From Notospermus geniculatus (taxonomy: Eukaryota; Nemertea; Pilidiophora; Heteronemertea; Lineidae): a DNA stretch of 64,000 bases. Every line of letters begins with the position of its first letter. Within the stretch, counting starts at the first letter, position 1. The position numbers and the translations under genes are program-made. The notes under the pieces are model-generated. The model was given only the letters and a program-made list of their open reading frames with translations. It was not told where the DNA came from and searched no databases. Below are positions 23,190 to 33,280 of this stretch, piece after piece. The DNA lies in assembly GCA_002633025.1 (NCBI GenBank), contig NMRB01000028.1, positions 717,360-781,359 of the forward strand, written 5' to 3'.

Positions 23190-25124
23190 ATGGCAACAAA
23201 CGACCCGGTCAGTCAGCAAGTGTGCTTGATGTGCCTCGAGACAAGCGACGAACTAAAAACCGTTCCCAAATGTAGCCATGTCTTTTGCCTGAAATGCCTG
23301 ACGAGTCACCAACATGGTTTGGGATTATCGAGTGAAGATTTCCGTTGTCCTACCTGCCATGCAGCGTCTACTTTATCTGATGATGATTTGGATGGATTGC
23401 CCGACTACGACGGACCTCCAAACAAGGCCGGTGATAGGGAGACGGTGGACAACGAAGAGGTCACCGAGTGCGAACCCTGTCGCTTGAAAAACAAATCTGT
23501 CAAGGCCAAGGTCGTCTGCGGTGAATGCGGACTTTTCTACCTATGTGAAGATTGTACAATCATTCACAGTCGGAATCCAGCCACAGCAAACCACGCAGTC
23601 ATATCGCTGAAGTCTTTGAAAAAGAAGTGTGGTACGATCTGTAAGCCACACGGGCATCCCGTCACTACGTATTGCTCTACTTGCTTGGCCTGTTGTTGCA
23701 AGTGCTGTGTCTTTCTGGAACATGGGGGTCATGATATTCAGAACATTGCTGATGTCTTCCGTTCAGTTGTCGAGGACCTTACCTCTACCATACAAGGACA
23801 AAAGGAAAAAGCAGATGATCTGAAGAGAGTTGAGTGCCTGTTGAAGTTTCTTCAGTCATCAGATGTGTCTAAGAGAAGAGATCTTCTCCTACAGCAGATA
23901 GAGAACAATGCAGAAAAGTGGATTGATCACATAATAAGTGGGAAGGAAGCGTTGAAAGGTAATGTTCTTACAACGTACGGAGTCGTCGCTGAAGTCATAG
24001 CATGGTTAAGCAAGCTCCCAGTGGAAATTCCCACCTTGGAGAAGATTGTTGCGAAGGCGGAGCGAATGTTATTGGAGGCAGAACCCCATCCTCAAGATTT
24101 GAAGCGGTTGTCAGTATTGATAAAAGAGGCCGCTAAAGTCCGAATCAGTAACGACATTGATGACCTCATTGAGCGCTTGTGGAAATCCTTCAAGTCTTTG
24201 AACCAAAACCCCATGCACTTCACCCCAACCCCTCCAAGTGGTGCAATTGGGGCCTTAGTTACGAAACCGTCCAAAAATATTAATTCAGCCGGTGAAGTGC
24301 ATCAAAGGAGATATGCTGTCGATCACCACGCTAAGTTCATTCCTTGCGCAATTTTTGGGAATGATCTGTACGCCGTTGCTCATCCAACCAACGAAGGTCA
24401 GCCGTCAACTGCGATAGACATCTACAAATACCCTGGTGAATTCAAGCAAACGATCAAGGAAGAGATCCCTCCTTTGTACGACATGGTGGCAACCCCTGAC
24501 AACAAACTTGCTCTCCTCTGCAATGGAGAGGAACCTGGGTCTTGTTCGGTTCAGCTGTTTGATCCAGAATCTGGCAACATTACAGCCAGCAAAGATTTTC
24601 CTGTTGGTCGTCCCTTGTCTTTTGACGTCACCGTTCTCAACCAGTACGTCATCCTACACGAGGATGGAGGAAGGCGAAAGGTCACAATCTTTAACGAGAG
24701 TGGGACGGAGGAACTCGTGCACGTGTTCGAGGAAGCTGATAACGTTAAAGATGCTCACACGATAAGGTGTGGTGGCGAGTACATCTATACGATTGGACAA
24801 AGATATCTAGTATTGTGGAAACAGGAGGGGCAAAAACTTCTGAGAGTCAACGATTGGTCCTCAAACTACTTCTGCCAACCAGCAGACCACTTGAAGGATA
24901 TTTATGTCTCGTACTTCGATGAAATCATTGTGTGCCAAGGATTGTATAATTCGAACGTGATTCGTTTGCAATGTCTTACAGTAAACAAAGACTCGAAAAC
25001 GTTAGGACACGGCCAGGTAAAAGACCTGTCACTAACTGTACAATTACCATGTCGGTTTTCAGTCGGGGAAAACTACATTGTGACGGCAAACAATAATGTG
25101 GTGAGGGTTCTCAGAATCACTTAA
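23190..25124 (+). CDS. TRIM-type RING/B-box/coiled-coil protein, copy 1
   Basis: A single-exon frame of 644 codons. The RING finger is C3HC4, with ligands C12, C15, C28, H30, C33, C36, C53 and C56. A first B-box-like zinc motif follows at about 95-140 (CEPCRLKNKS to HSRNPATANHAV) and a B-box2 at about 150-190 (CKPHGHPVTTYCSTC, CCCKCC, EHGGHD). A predicted coiled coil occupies about 190-340. The C-terminal 280 residues (for example YDMVATPDNKLALLCNG and VQLFDPESGNI) look like the repeated beta-blades found at TRIM C-termini but are not assignable to B30.2. Such proteins are usually E3 ubiquitin ligases; many invertebrate deuterostomes carry large expansions. An acceptor (CATTTTACAG) 10 bases before the ATG indicates a 5' UTR intron. 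The paralogue lies 3.9 kb downstream. Possible poly(A) signal AATAAA near 25970. Confidence 0.9.
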   Translation: MATNDPVSQQVCLMCLETSDELKTVPKCSHVFCLKCLTSHQHGLGLSSEDFRCPTCHAASTLSDDDLDGLPDYDGPPNKAGDRETVDNEEVTECEPCRLKNKSVKAKVVCGECGLFYLCEDCTIIHSRNPATANHAVISLKSLKKKCGTICKPHGHPVTTYCSTCLACCCKCCVFLEHGGHDIQNIADVFRSVVEDLTSTIQGQKEKADDLKRVECLLKFLQSSDVSKRRDLLLQQIENNAEKWIDHIISGKEALKGNVLTTYGVVAEVIAWLSKLPVEIPTLEKIVAKAERMLLEAEPHPQDLKRLSVLIKEAAKVRISNDIDDLIERLWKSFKSLNQNPMHFTPTPPSGAIGALVTKPSKNINSAGEVHQRRYAVDHHAKFIPCAIFGNDLYAVAHPTNEGQPSTAIDIYKYPGEFKQTIKEEIPPLYDMVATPDNKLALLCNGEEPGSCSVQLFDPESGNITASKDFPVGRPLSFDVTVLNQYVILHEDGGRRKVTIFNESGTEELVHVFEEADNVKDAHTIRCGGEYIYTIGQRYLVLWKQEGQKLLRVNDWSSNYFCQPADHLKDIYVSYFDEIIVCQGLYNSNVIRLQCLTVNKDSKTLGHGQVKDLSLTVQLPCRFSVGENYIVTANNNVVRVLRIT

Positions 25125-25311
25125 ATATGACGACATACCATCGTGGACTGTGAAGCTGACTGCTTCTTTAGACCGTTAATGACAAAAAGTGAGAGAAGTT
25201 GGAGAATGTTGGCCTGTTGCTCTGTGACCACGAGCGTAGCTTCAACGATGGTCAGTTGTGCTGTCTTGGCTGTCGGGATGATTGTATTCTTAGGTCTAAA
25301 AAGTTCCGATT

Positions 25312-25565
25312 TAAAGCACATCTTTATTGAATTTCACGGTATTTCCAAAGGGTTGGGAGAGTGCAGGTAGAGGTAAAGCCTCATGAAGGTCCCCCAAACA
25401 TGCAAAAATGCTTGCCTGATACATACTTCAAAGAAGCAAGCGCGAGATTTCAGCAAACATCAAAAGACCTTCAGGCAGAACTCTAATGTATTCAGACAGT
25501 GTAGTGTACATGTAAAATGTACTTTGCTACAACGTCAGAGGACGGAAGCACTTTCTGAATTAGAT
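25312..25565. mobile_element. TTTAAAGCC-type MITE, truncated copy in TRIM 3' flank
   Basis: It starts TTTAAAGCACATCTTTATTG and contains the blocks TGCTTGCCTGATAC, AGGCAGAACTCTAATGTATTCA and CAGAGGACGGAAGCACTTTCTGAATT, which also occur in order in the copies at 29519-29766 and 44895-45153. The right inverted end is missing here. Its presence behind both TRIM genes means it pre-dates their duplication. Confidence 0.65.
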
Positions 25566-27119
25566 CTACAGGGGGAAGATGCCTCCTTCTTTGGATGTAT
25601 CCTATTTCACAGCAAATTACTCTTTGGAAACGTCGTGGATTTAGACAATTCGGAAAATGGTTTGTAATTTGTGGATTCCTGCAAGAATTCTTCTGTTCTT
25701 GTTTTTGGATATGGATTCGGGAAAACGCACCAAAGATGAGGAATGGGCCTCAGGTTGTACATGTATTTTAATAGGGGTAGCATAATGAATGGTGGCATTG
25801 ATTTGAAGTTTCTGATTTGACTGTAGTAGGCTAATGACCAGAGTGGTGTTTACTAATCTCAATTAAGTAGCACATTTGAAATTAAAAGGCTTGCTTCTTA
25901 TAGACTAGTTTATAAACGTACCCATTAGTAATTAGCAGTTTCATAGGAAACCACATTGTATCTCCAAAAATAAAATTACATGTATAGTAAATCATTTCTT
26001 TCTGAAAGTTGTTGGTGACTTACGAAAGTATGTCTGGAAAGGCTAGATAGGTGTCCTGTGAATAGATTCGTCGAACTGGATCGACATGAGACTTTTCATA
26101 CAGTACAGTGTATTATAATGATTTATTCACATCTGAAAAATACTCGCCCAAAATACATGACCCGAAAAAGCGGGTCAGATTTGGGAAGTCATCTCACACT
26201 ACCGGTACAGGCAGACGCGGGGTATTATCCAGCTATATAGTATCTTCAGAATATGCAACTGGGAGAGGCGACATAGGCTACTGATTTTTTACCAACCACC
26301 AGCACGACTCGTACAAATGAGATAAAAAAAATTGTAATACCGCGGTACGCATCGTAACGACTGAGATAAAGCTACAAGAGAGTCACCTATATTTATATCA
26401 ATCAACTGCCAACACACATTCTACACATTGTGCTTATATGAGTTCTGTGAATAGAATCGGCGAATCCGACCTGCGAAAGTGACTCAAGATTCGGGGAATC
26501 ACCACTGTTTGCACGGTGCGTTGGTTATGCATAAAATTGGAATTTTGTTGTCGTGTTGTGAGACTGCACATCTTTTGGGAGGTAAAAGGACGTCGTGTCA
26601 TCGCCGTACCGATTGTTTACGAGCAGGTAGGTAAAGCTGATGTAGCGAGGAAGGCCCAAGGCAGGCCTAAACATGGTAGGCCTACGGTACCAGACTCTGT
26701 CATGTCTGTCCCATGATGCTAACCATCGGCACCGTGCCATCACTCAGGTTAGGAGGATTGCTGATGTTACTCACGCATAGGCTACCTTATGCCCTCCACA
26801 CCCGGGCCTCCACAACACAACTCATCCCGCTGTGAACGTGCGGTGACGAAGGGAGCGAACCCCTGATAGCAGATCTCCAGTCATGCAGTCACGCCAGAGC
26901 GGAATAGTGATTCTTGGGTCTTGTCGGGCATTCGTTGACCTTTCCCATCAACCCAGTTCGGCCTCCCCGCCTTGGTCAGTTCCGGCGATAAGGCCAGGCA
27001 ATAGACCAACGCGAACAAGGCCTTCAGTGATCCAGCTGAAAATTAAGGTCGAGAATCTCTTTTGTAAAAGGCTTAAGGTCGTTCTTCACTTTACAGATCT
27101 GGCTGCCGAGAAGTAGAAG

Positions 27120-29069
27120 ATGGCAACGAACGACCCCGTCAGTGAACAAAAAGTGTGTTTGATGTGCCTCGAGACAAGCGACGAACTAAAAACCGTTCCC
27201 AAATGTAGCCATGTCTTTTGCCTGAAATGCCTGACGAGTCACCAACATGGTTTGGAATTATCGAGTGAGGATTTTTGTCCTACTTGCCATGCTGCATCTG
27301 CTTTATCTGATGATGATGATGATGATTTGGATGGATTGCCCGACTACGATGCACCTGTAGACAGCGGTGATAGGGAGACGGTAGACAACGAAGCCGAGGG
27401 GGAGACAGAGTGCGAACCCTGTCGTTTGAAGAACAAATCTGTCAAGGCCAAGGTCGTCTGCGATGAATGTCGACTTCTCTACCTTTGTGAAGACTGTAGC
27501 AACATTCATAGCCAGAATACAGCTACAGCAGGCCACGCAGTTATTCATGTGAAGTCATTAAGGAAGTATGACAGCTTTTGTAAGACACATGAGCAGCACG
27601 TCACTACATTCTGCTTTACTTGTTTAAAGTCTTGTTGCAAATTGTGTGTTTTCGTCGAACATGGGAACCACGATGTTAAGAACATTTGTGATACATTCCA
27701 TTCATTTATCGATAAGCTCACCGCCTCCACCGCGGGGCAAGAGCAAAAAGCCGGCACTCTGAAGAGAATTGAGGGCCACTTGAAATTTCTTCAATCATCA
27801 GCGGTGTCTAAGAGAAGAGATCTTCTCCTACAGCAGATAGAGAACAATGCAGAAAACTGGATAGAACACATTGTAAGTAAGAAGGAAGCGTTGAAAGATG
27901 TGGTTCTTACAACGTACGGAGTCGTCACTGAAGTCAGGGAGTGGTTAAGGAAGCTCCCAGTCGAAATTCCCACCTTGGAGAAGATTGTTGAAAAGGCGAA
28001 ACGGATGTTTCTGAAGGCAGAACCCCATCCTCAAGATTTGCAGCGATTGTCCGTATTGATAAAAGAAACAGGTAAAGTCAGAATAGAAGATGATGTTGAC
28101 AACCTCCTTGAGCGGTTGTGGAAATCCTTCACATCTTTGAACCAGAACCCCCTGCACTTCACCCCAACCCCTCCAAGTGAGGAAATTGGAACCTTAGTTG
28201 CAAAGCCAAATACACTCACAACTATTAATACAGCCAGTCAAGTGTGTGGAAGGGAGTTTAATATCGATGACAACGCTAAGTTCATTCCCTGTGTTGCTAG
28301 TTTCGGGAATGATTTGTGCGCCGTTGCTGGCCCAACCAACGACGGTCAGCCGTCAGCTGCCATACACATCTACAAATACCCTAATGAATTGAAGCAAACG
28401 ATCAACGAAGAGATCCCTCCTTTGTACGACATGGTGGCAACCCCTGACAACAAACTTGCTCTCCTCTGCAACGGAGGGAAACTAGGTACTTGTTCGGTTC
28501 AGTTGTTTGATCCAGAATCTAGCAACATTACAGCCAGCAAAGATCTTCCTGTTGGTCGTCCATTGTCTTTTGACGTCACCGTTCTCAACCAGTACGTCAT
28601 CCTACACGAGGATGGAGGAAGGCGAAGGGTCACCATCTTCAACGAAAGTGGGATAGAGGAACTCGTGCATGTGTTCGAGGAAGCTGAGAAGGTGAAGGAT
28701 GCTTTCAGGATACGGTGTGGTGGAGAGTACATCTATACGATGGGAAAAAGATATCTAGTATTGTGGAGACAGGAAGGGCAGAAACTTAGCGTCACATACT
28801 GGTTTTGCGACTACTCAGACCAGTTGAAGGATATTTATGTCTCGTACTTTGATGAAATCATTGTATGCCAAGTAATTCAACAACGGAAGAATGTGTCGAT
28901 TTGTTCCAGAAGTCTTACAGTAAACAAAGATTCGAAAACGTTAGAAGGCGGCCAGAAAAAAGACCTGTCACTGATAGCAAACTTACATGTAACCTGTCGG
29001 CTCTCTGTCGGGGAAAACCACATTGTGATGGCACACGATAATATGTTCAAGGTTTTCAAAATCACTTAA
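27120..29069 (+). CDS. TRIM-type RING/B-box/coiled-coil protein, copy 2
   Basis: A single-exon frame of 649 codons, clearly paralogous to the gene at 23190-25124 over its whole length. The RING ligands are all kept (CLMC, CSHVFCLKC, CPTC; the residue before the last pair is deleted). An acidic Asp run after the RING is lengthened by a GAT-repeat expansion (27310-27327). B-boxes at about 100-195 (CEPCRLKN, CDECRLLYLCEDC, then CKTHEQHVTTFCFTC, CCKLC, EHGNHD), coiled coil at about 195-345, and the same C-terminal region of unknown fold. The role is probably E3 ubiquitin ligase, by family. An acceptor TTTACAG lies 23 bases before the ATG, as in copy 1, with a small leader difference. The last 16 codons and the stop belong to a 91-bp tandem repeat continuing downstream. 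Possible poly(A) signal AATAAA at 30648-30653. Confidence 0.9.
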   Translation: MATNDPVSEQKVCLMCLETSDELKTVPKCSHVFCLKCLTSHQHGLELSSEDFCPTCHAASALSDDDDDDLDGLPDYDAPVDSGDRETVDNEAEGETECEPCRLKNKSVKAKVVCDECRLLYLCEDCSNIHSQNTATAGHAVIHVKSLRKYDSFCKTHEQHVTTFCFTCLKSCCKLCVFVEHGNHDVKNICDTFHSFIDKLTASTAGQEQKAGTLKRIEGHLKFLQSSAVSKRRDLLLQQIENNAENWIEHIVSKKEALKDVVLTTYGVVTEVREWLRKLPVEIPTLEKIVEKAKRMFLKAEPHPQDLQRLSVLIKETGKVRIEDDVDNLLERLWKSFTSLNQNPLHFTPTPPSEEIGTLVAKPNTLTTINTASQVCGREFNIDDNAKFIPCVASFGNDLCAVAGPTNDGQPSAAIHIYKYPNELKQTINEEIPPLYDMVATPDNKLALLCNGGKLGTCSVQLFDPESSNITASKDLPVGRPLSFDVTVLNQYVILHEDGGRRRVTIFNESGIEELVHVFEEAEKVKDAFRIRCGGEYIYTMGKRYLVLWRQEGQKLSVTYWFCDYSDQLKDIYVSYFDEIIVCQVIQQRKNVSICSRSLTVNKDSKTLEGGQKKDLSLIANLHVTCRLSVGENHIVMAHDNMFKVFKIT

Positions 29070-29340
29070 GCATGACGATATACTTGTGTGTACAGTAGCT
29101 GTTTCTTGAGACATTGTGATGGCACACGATAATATGTTCAAGGTTTTCAAAATCACTTAAGCATGACGATATACCTGTGTGTACAGTAGCTGTTTCTTGA
29201 GACATTGTGATGGCACACGATAATATGTTCAAGGTTTTCAAAATCACTTAAGCATGACGATATACCTGTGTGTACAGTAGCTGTTTCTTGAGACATTGTG
29301 ATGGTACACTATATGTTGAAGGTTCTCAAAATGACGATAT
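29021..29340 (+). repeat. 91-bp tandem repeat including the TRIM copy 2 stop codon
   Basis: Units begin CATTGTGATGG at 29021, 29112, 29203 and 29294, a strict 91-base period. The first three are almost identical; the fourth has decayed. Each unit carries the last codons of the TRIM reading frame (MAHDNMFKVFKIT), its TAA, and the start of the 3' UTR. Only the first is in frame, so the extra units are 3' UTR pseudo-termini. Copy 1 of the gene has a single unit, so the expansion followed the gene duplication. Confidence 0.92.
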
Positions 29341-29518
29341 ACCATTGTAAGGTGTAGCTGTTTCTTGAGATGGTTAATGACAAAAAAAGTGCATGTTTGC
29401 CTTGGAGAATGTTGGCGAGTAGACTACTTTGCTGTGACCTTGAAACTAGCCTCAACGATGGCAGTTCTGAAGTCTTGGGCTGCCAAGATGATTGTATTCT
29501 TTGACTTAAAAACTCCGA

Positions 29519-29766
29519 TTTAAAGCCCCTCTGTAATGTACCTTACGGTATTTTAAAGTGTTGGGAGAGTGCAGGTACATGTAGAGGTCAGTGAAGATCC
29601 TCAAAATGCTTGCCTGATGCGTACGAACGCTATATTTCACATGTTTCAGCACACGTTGAAAAAACTTCAGGCAGAACTCCAATAAATTCAGAAAGAGCAC
29701 GATACAATTTACACTACGTCAGAGGATGTAAGCAGTTTCTGAATCCAAAGCAGTGTGGCTTTAAAC
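29519..29766. mobile_element. TTTAAAGCC-type MITE, copy in TRIM copy 2 flank
   Basis: Left end TTTAAAGCCCCTCTGTAATG and right end GCAGTGTGGCTTTAAA are inverted. Internal blocks match 25312-25565 and 44895-45153. Non-coding. Confidence 0.65.
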
Positions 29767-30149
29767 GATAGAAGTAGATCTACAGGGGGAAGATGCCTCC
29801 TCCTTTGGATGTACAGTATCCTATTTCAAAGCAAATCACTCTTTGGAAAAGTGGTGGATTTGGACAATTCGGAGAATGGTCTGTAATTTGTGGATTCCTG
29901 ACAAACTTCTTCTGTTCTTGTTTTTGGATGGATGCGGGGAAAACGCACCAACGATGAGGAATGGGCCTCAGGTTGTATTTTAATAGTGGTAAGATAATGA
30001 ATGATGGCGTTAATTTGAAGTTTCTGATTTGACTGTAGTAGCTATTAAGCACTTAAGTGGTGTTTAGATCTCAAAGTAGCACTTTTGAAATTAAAAGGCT
30101 TGCTTCTTAGACTAGTTGTTAAACGTACCCATTAGTAATTAGCAGTTCA

Positions 30150-33100
30150 TATTACACAACTTGTAGCTGAATGGAACTTTCAATGATTTCCTTATGTGGC
30201 GTTAGGACCACAATAGTGTTTTTCAGAGGAAATACATGACCATGTACATTATCTCTAAGAAAAGAGGTAAAATGTTCCTACGTGTGCCGCTACATGTATA
30301 CCGCACCCGAAAAACGGGCTGGTGATCAAATGAAAGACTTTATCAAACTCAGAAACAACAAATGACGATGAAGCAGAAAACGTGGTAGATATCATGATGC
30401 ACAACTAAATGTCCTATCAAATGCCGCTAACCGCATCGATTTATCACCAGCCGTTTTTGAGAAATAACGATTTCCCTCTGTCCCTTTACTTATTTGAAGG
30501 ACTGTACATCATGAATTGACATTGTCCAATATCATTTTTTACTCCTGTAGGTACTTGTAACTTTTCGCACTTCTGTGTTTTTTTGCACTCTTTTTCTTTG
30601 CTACTAGTTTGAATGTGATGGTATATCTCTGTATATAACATTCACAAAATAAACATTCTGTATATATATATAATATATAAAGCAGTTTTTTCTGAAAATT
30701 GTCCAGTGTCATTGTCTGCTTTGTTATAGTTGTGCCAAAAGCCCACAGTACACAAAGTCATTTTATGGCTCATTGCTGGCATTTTCGTTGCGAGTAATGA
30801 AATTTGCCTTGTGTGCATGGGGATGCTTTCAGTGGCAAGAAGGAGCTCATTGGCCATGCTAACATTTGATTGCCAGGATCAAACAAGTTTGATTTACCCC
30901 CGGGATTTACCATTTCTCATTGCTTATGGTAAGCAGTGCCTCGCGTCCGGCGAAAAGCTCGCGCCACAAAAGGTCTTATAGCAAATGTCTTTACTTCAGA
31001 TTTGTACAGCATTGTCTAGTGCATTTGTACTGCAAAATTCAAGGAAAAGCATACTAGTTTTTATTCATATGACCCAAAGTCGTTGAAGGTGGAAAGTGAG
31101 CAGAATGGAAGCTGTCAGTCAGTTGATCAATAGGTGTCGCTACGGCCCAATTCAATGCCTATAGCGGATCCATTCATGCTTGATTGGGCACCAATCAGGA
31201 GAATTTTCTTTTGTATTGGTCCACTAGAACCGTGCTGCCATCTTTTGGCAATAAGCACGACTGACTGCTCATTTTGCCTTGCGTCTGCGGCAGGTTGTAC
31301 ACGCTACCTCAGCACAAAAACCGACATGATGAGGCCGAAAAGAAAACTTTTATAAGATTGCTAATAACCTGCAGCAAACAGATTTCAGCAAGCTAATGAT
31401 TCGGGGGACTTCGAAACATTGGGTTCGAACAAACGTCTACTTTGCAGTGATATATTGACCAATCAAATTAGCCCATTATGGATGCTGCGGAAAATTTAAC
31501 AATCACGGTGCCACGGATTCGCATTAACAGCAATAAGATGTTGTTAAGCGAGCGTCAGATAACATTGAAACATCTTTGTCGACGAAATTGGACATGAAAT
31601 TATTCCTTGAATGGAATCTTTTAGTCGATGCAGTAGATTAATTTCCGCGGAAACAGAATTAATTGTTCACGTGGGGGTTTTAGTAAAGATTTCATTGGTT
31701 GAAATGAATGAGTGGACTTTTTCAGTTCACATTTGGCCAAAAAAAGATTCTTTCTTCGCAAATTTTCAAACGACAAACCCAATTCAAGTACAGGGGCAAA
31801 AATTAACTTCAAAGCAGGCGGTTCATTATCAAAACGACATCGCTTCGAAGAGTGCGTCGATGGTTCTTGCATAGTCATGCTTCAGGACGCCTCCTTACAT
31901 AAAACGCCAAAGGGACGGGGGTGATATTCTCACCATTACCACCATAATTAGTGTCGTTAGCACTCCTGGGGTTCACTCTTAAGATACACATTTCAAGTGT
32001 TCAGGTATCGAGGTGGTGCATTCGAGGTCGTAATTATTGATGAAGCACATCTCTTGTAATGAGATTGAGGAAGTAAGCACGTACGAGCCACCTCCTTCCT
32101 GTTCCCCACGCTTACTCGTCCGTCTTTTCGATACGCTGACCTCTGACCCCCATCTGCATATCAAAATGGCCCGCAAACCGCCATCTTCCTGCAATATGAA
32201 GTCTCCAATACTGCCGCAGGTGCTATAAGGTCGCGTTGGACGCCACGTTTCGACACTGCTTGTCCTTGGTGGGCCCATGTCCAGGTCTACCATTGGAAAG
32301 GACAGATAGATAATGAATGGCAAGTTCGTGGCCCATTTTAGCATCTATCGTCCGCAGCCGTCCCTTATACGGGCTGCCGTCGAAGGGGTCAGGCCTGGAT
32401 TGTTTTGGAGCAAAACAGGAAATTTGTCTGTGTCGCCATTAGGTGAAGTTATAGGTGAAATAAAGACGAACCCATCCCTAATAAAATTGAGGAAGTTTTC
32501 CAAGCATGATCAATACTTAACGGCAACCAAATCCAAGTGACTACTATGGCTGCGGTATTAATTAACACCGGTTCTAACGGGTAAAAGCGAACCGCCAGGG
32601 ATGCCTTAAAATACGATACTCCTACAAAAGCAATCTGAACTCCATAGGAAAGGCAGGTAATTACACGGATAACTGATATCCTTGCCAAAACCCTCATATT
32701 ACAGTAGAAGGTTTGCAATATGGCTTCGCTGTCCGTTCGTTCGTCTTTTTTCGCAAATGTCAAATTCGGTGGTGAGGTAGCCAACGCTTGTTTCAGACTG
32801 ATCCCCTGTCCTCCAGGCGTTCCGCTAATACGTGTATTAGCAGAGCGCCTCTATGACAGGGGACCAGTCTACTCTTGTTTGACCTAACACCAGACGGTTG
32901 GACGAAATGGTCGTCCTTGGATCGTTATAAATTGCTTAGATCTTCATTCTTTGAATACTTTTCTCATCACTGTACATGTACTGTCCGTCCATTCATGACA
33001 TACCATTTGAAACCTATGAGGACAGAAAGGTGACGTCGTTCTGGGTCAGCTTTGTTTGACCAATGGAAGACGTTCACACTGCCACTTTTGCCTCGGACCG

Positions 33101-33280
33101 ACAAATTCGGAGTTGCGTTCTCCGACAGCGGGTGTAGGCCTACATGTCTGTACATCGTGTCCCCTACAGTTACGTGCCCCAGACTGCTCTTTGGCGATTT
33201 TCGTCGTGTCTCTGACGTAATTCGCTCCTCGTGCTGAGAAGAGCAAAAAACTGATGTCAACATCTATTTTATCGTTTTAG
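30150..33280. other. Intergenic stretch between TRIM copy 2 and the PTH-receptor-like gene
   Basis: No supported exon. It contains the end of the TRIM 3' UTR with its poly(A) signal (30648), a TA-rich stretch (30661-30680), and a block of about 65 bases (about 31010-31080, TCTAGTGCATTTGTACTGC start) that recurs in a PTHR-like intron at about 43237-43305. The missing signal-peptide exon of the receptor could lie here or further upstream, but no frame shows a convincing signal peptide followed by a phase-0 donor. Confidence 0.4.
32794..32872. mobile_element. Short hairpin element, TAGACTGGT family
   Basis: Left CAGACTGATCCCCTGTC and right GACAGGGGACCAGTCTA form the outer arms; the inner region also pairs (AGGCG-TCCGCTAATAC against GTATTAGC-AGAGCGCCT). 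It belongs with 2407-2450 and 5208-5270 by its termini. Confidence 0.6.

Noticed and set aside
29062-29247. Minus-strand frame with a repeated peptide
   Set aside because: It is an antisense translation of the 91-bp tandem repeat.
30730-30981. Frame with a hydrophobic start that could be the missing receptor signal-peptide exon
   Set aside because: No phase-0 GT donor follows the hydrophobic segment at a suitable place.
32449-32784. Minus-strand 111-codon frame with hydrophobic segments
   Set aside because: No similarity to a known membrane protein and it stands alone without splice or promoter support.
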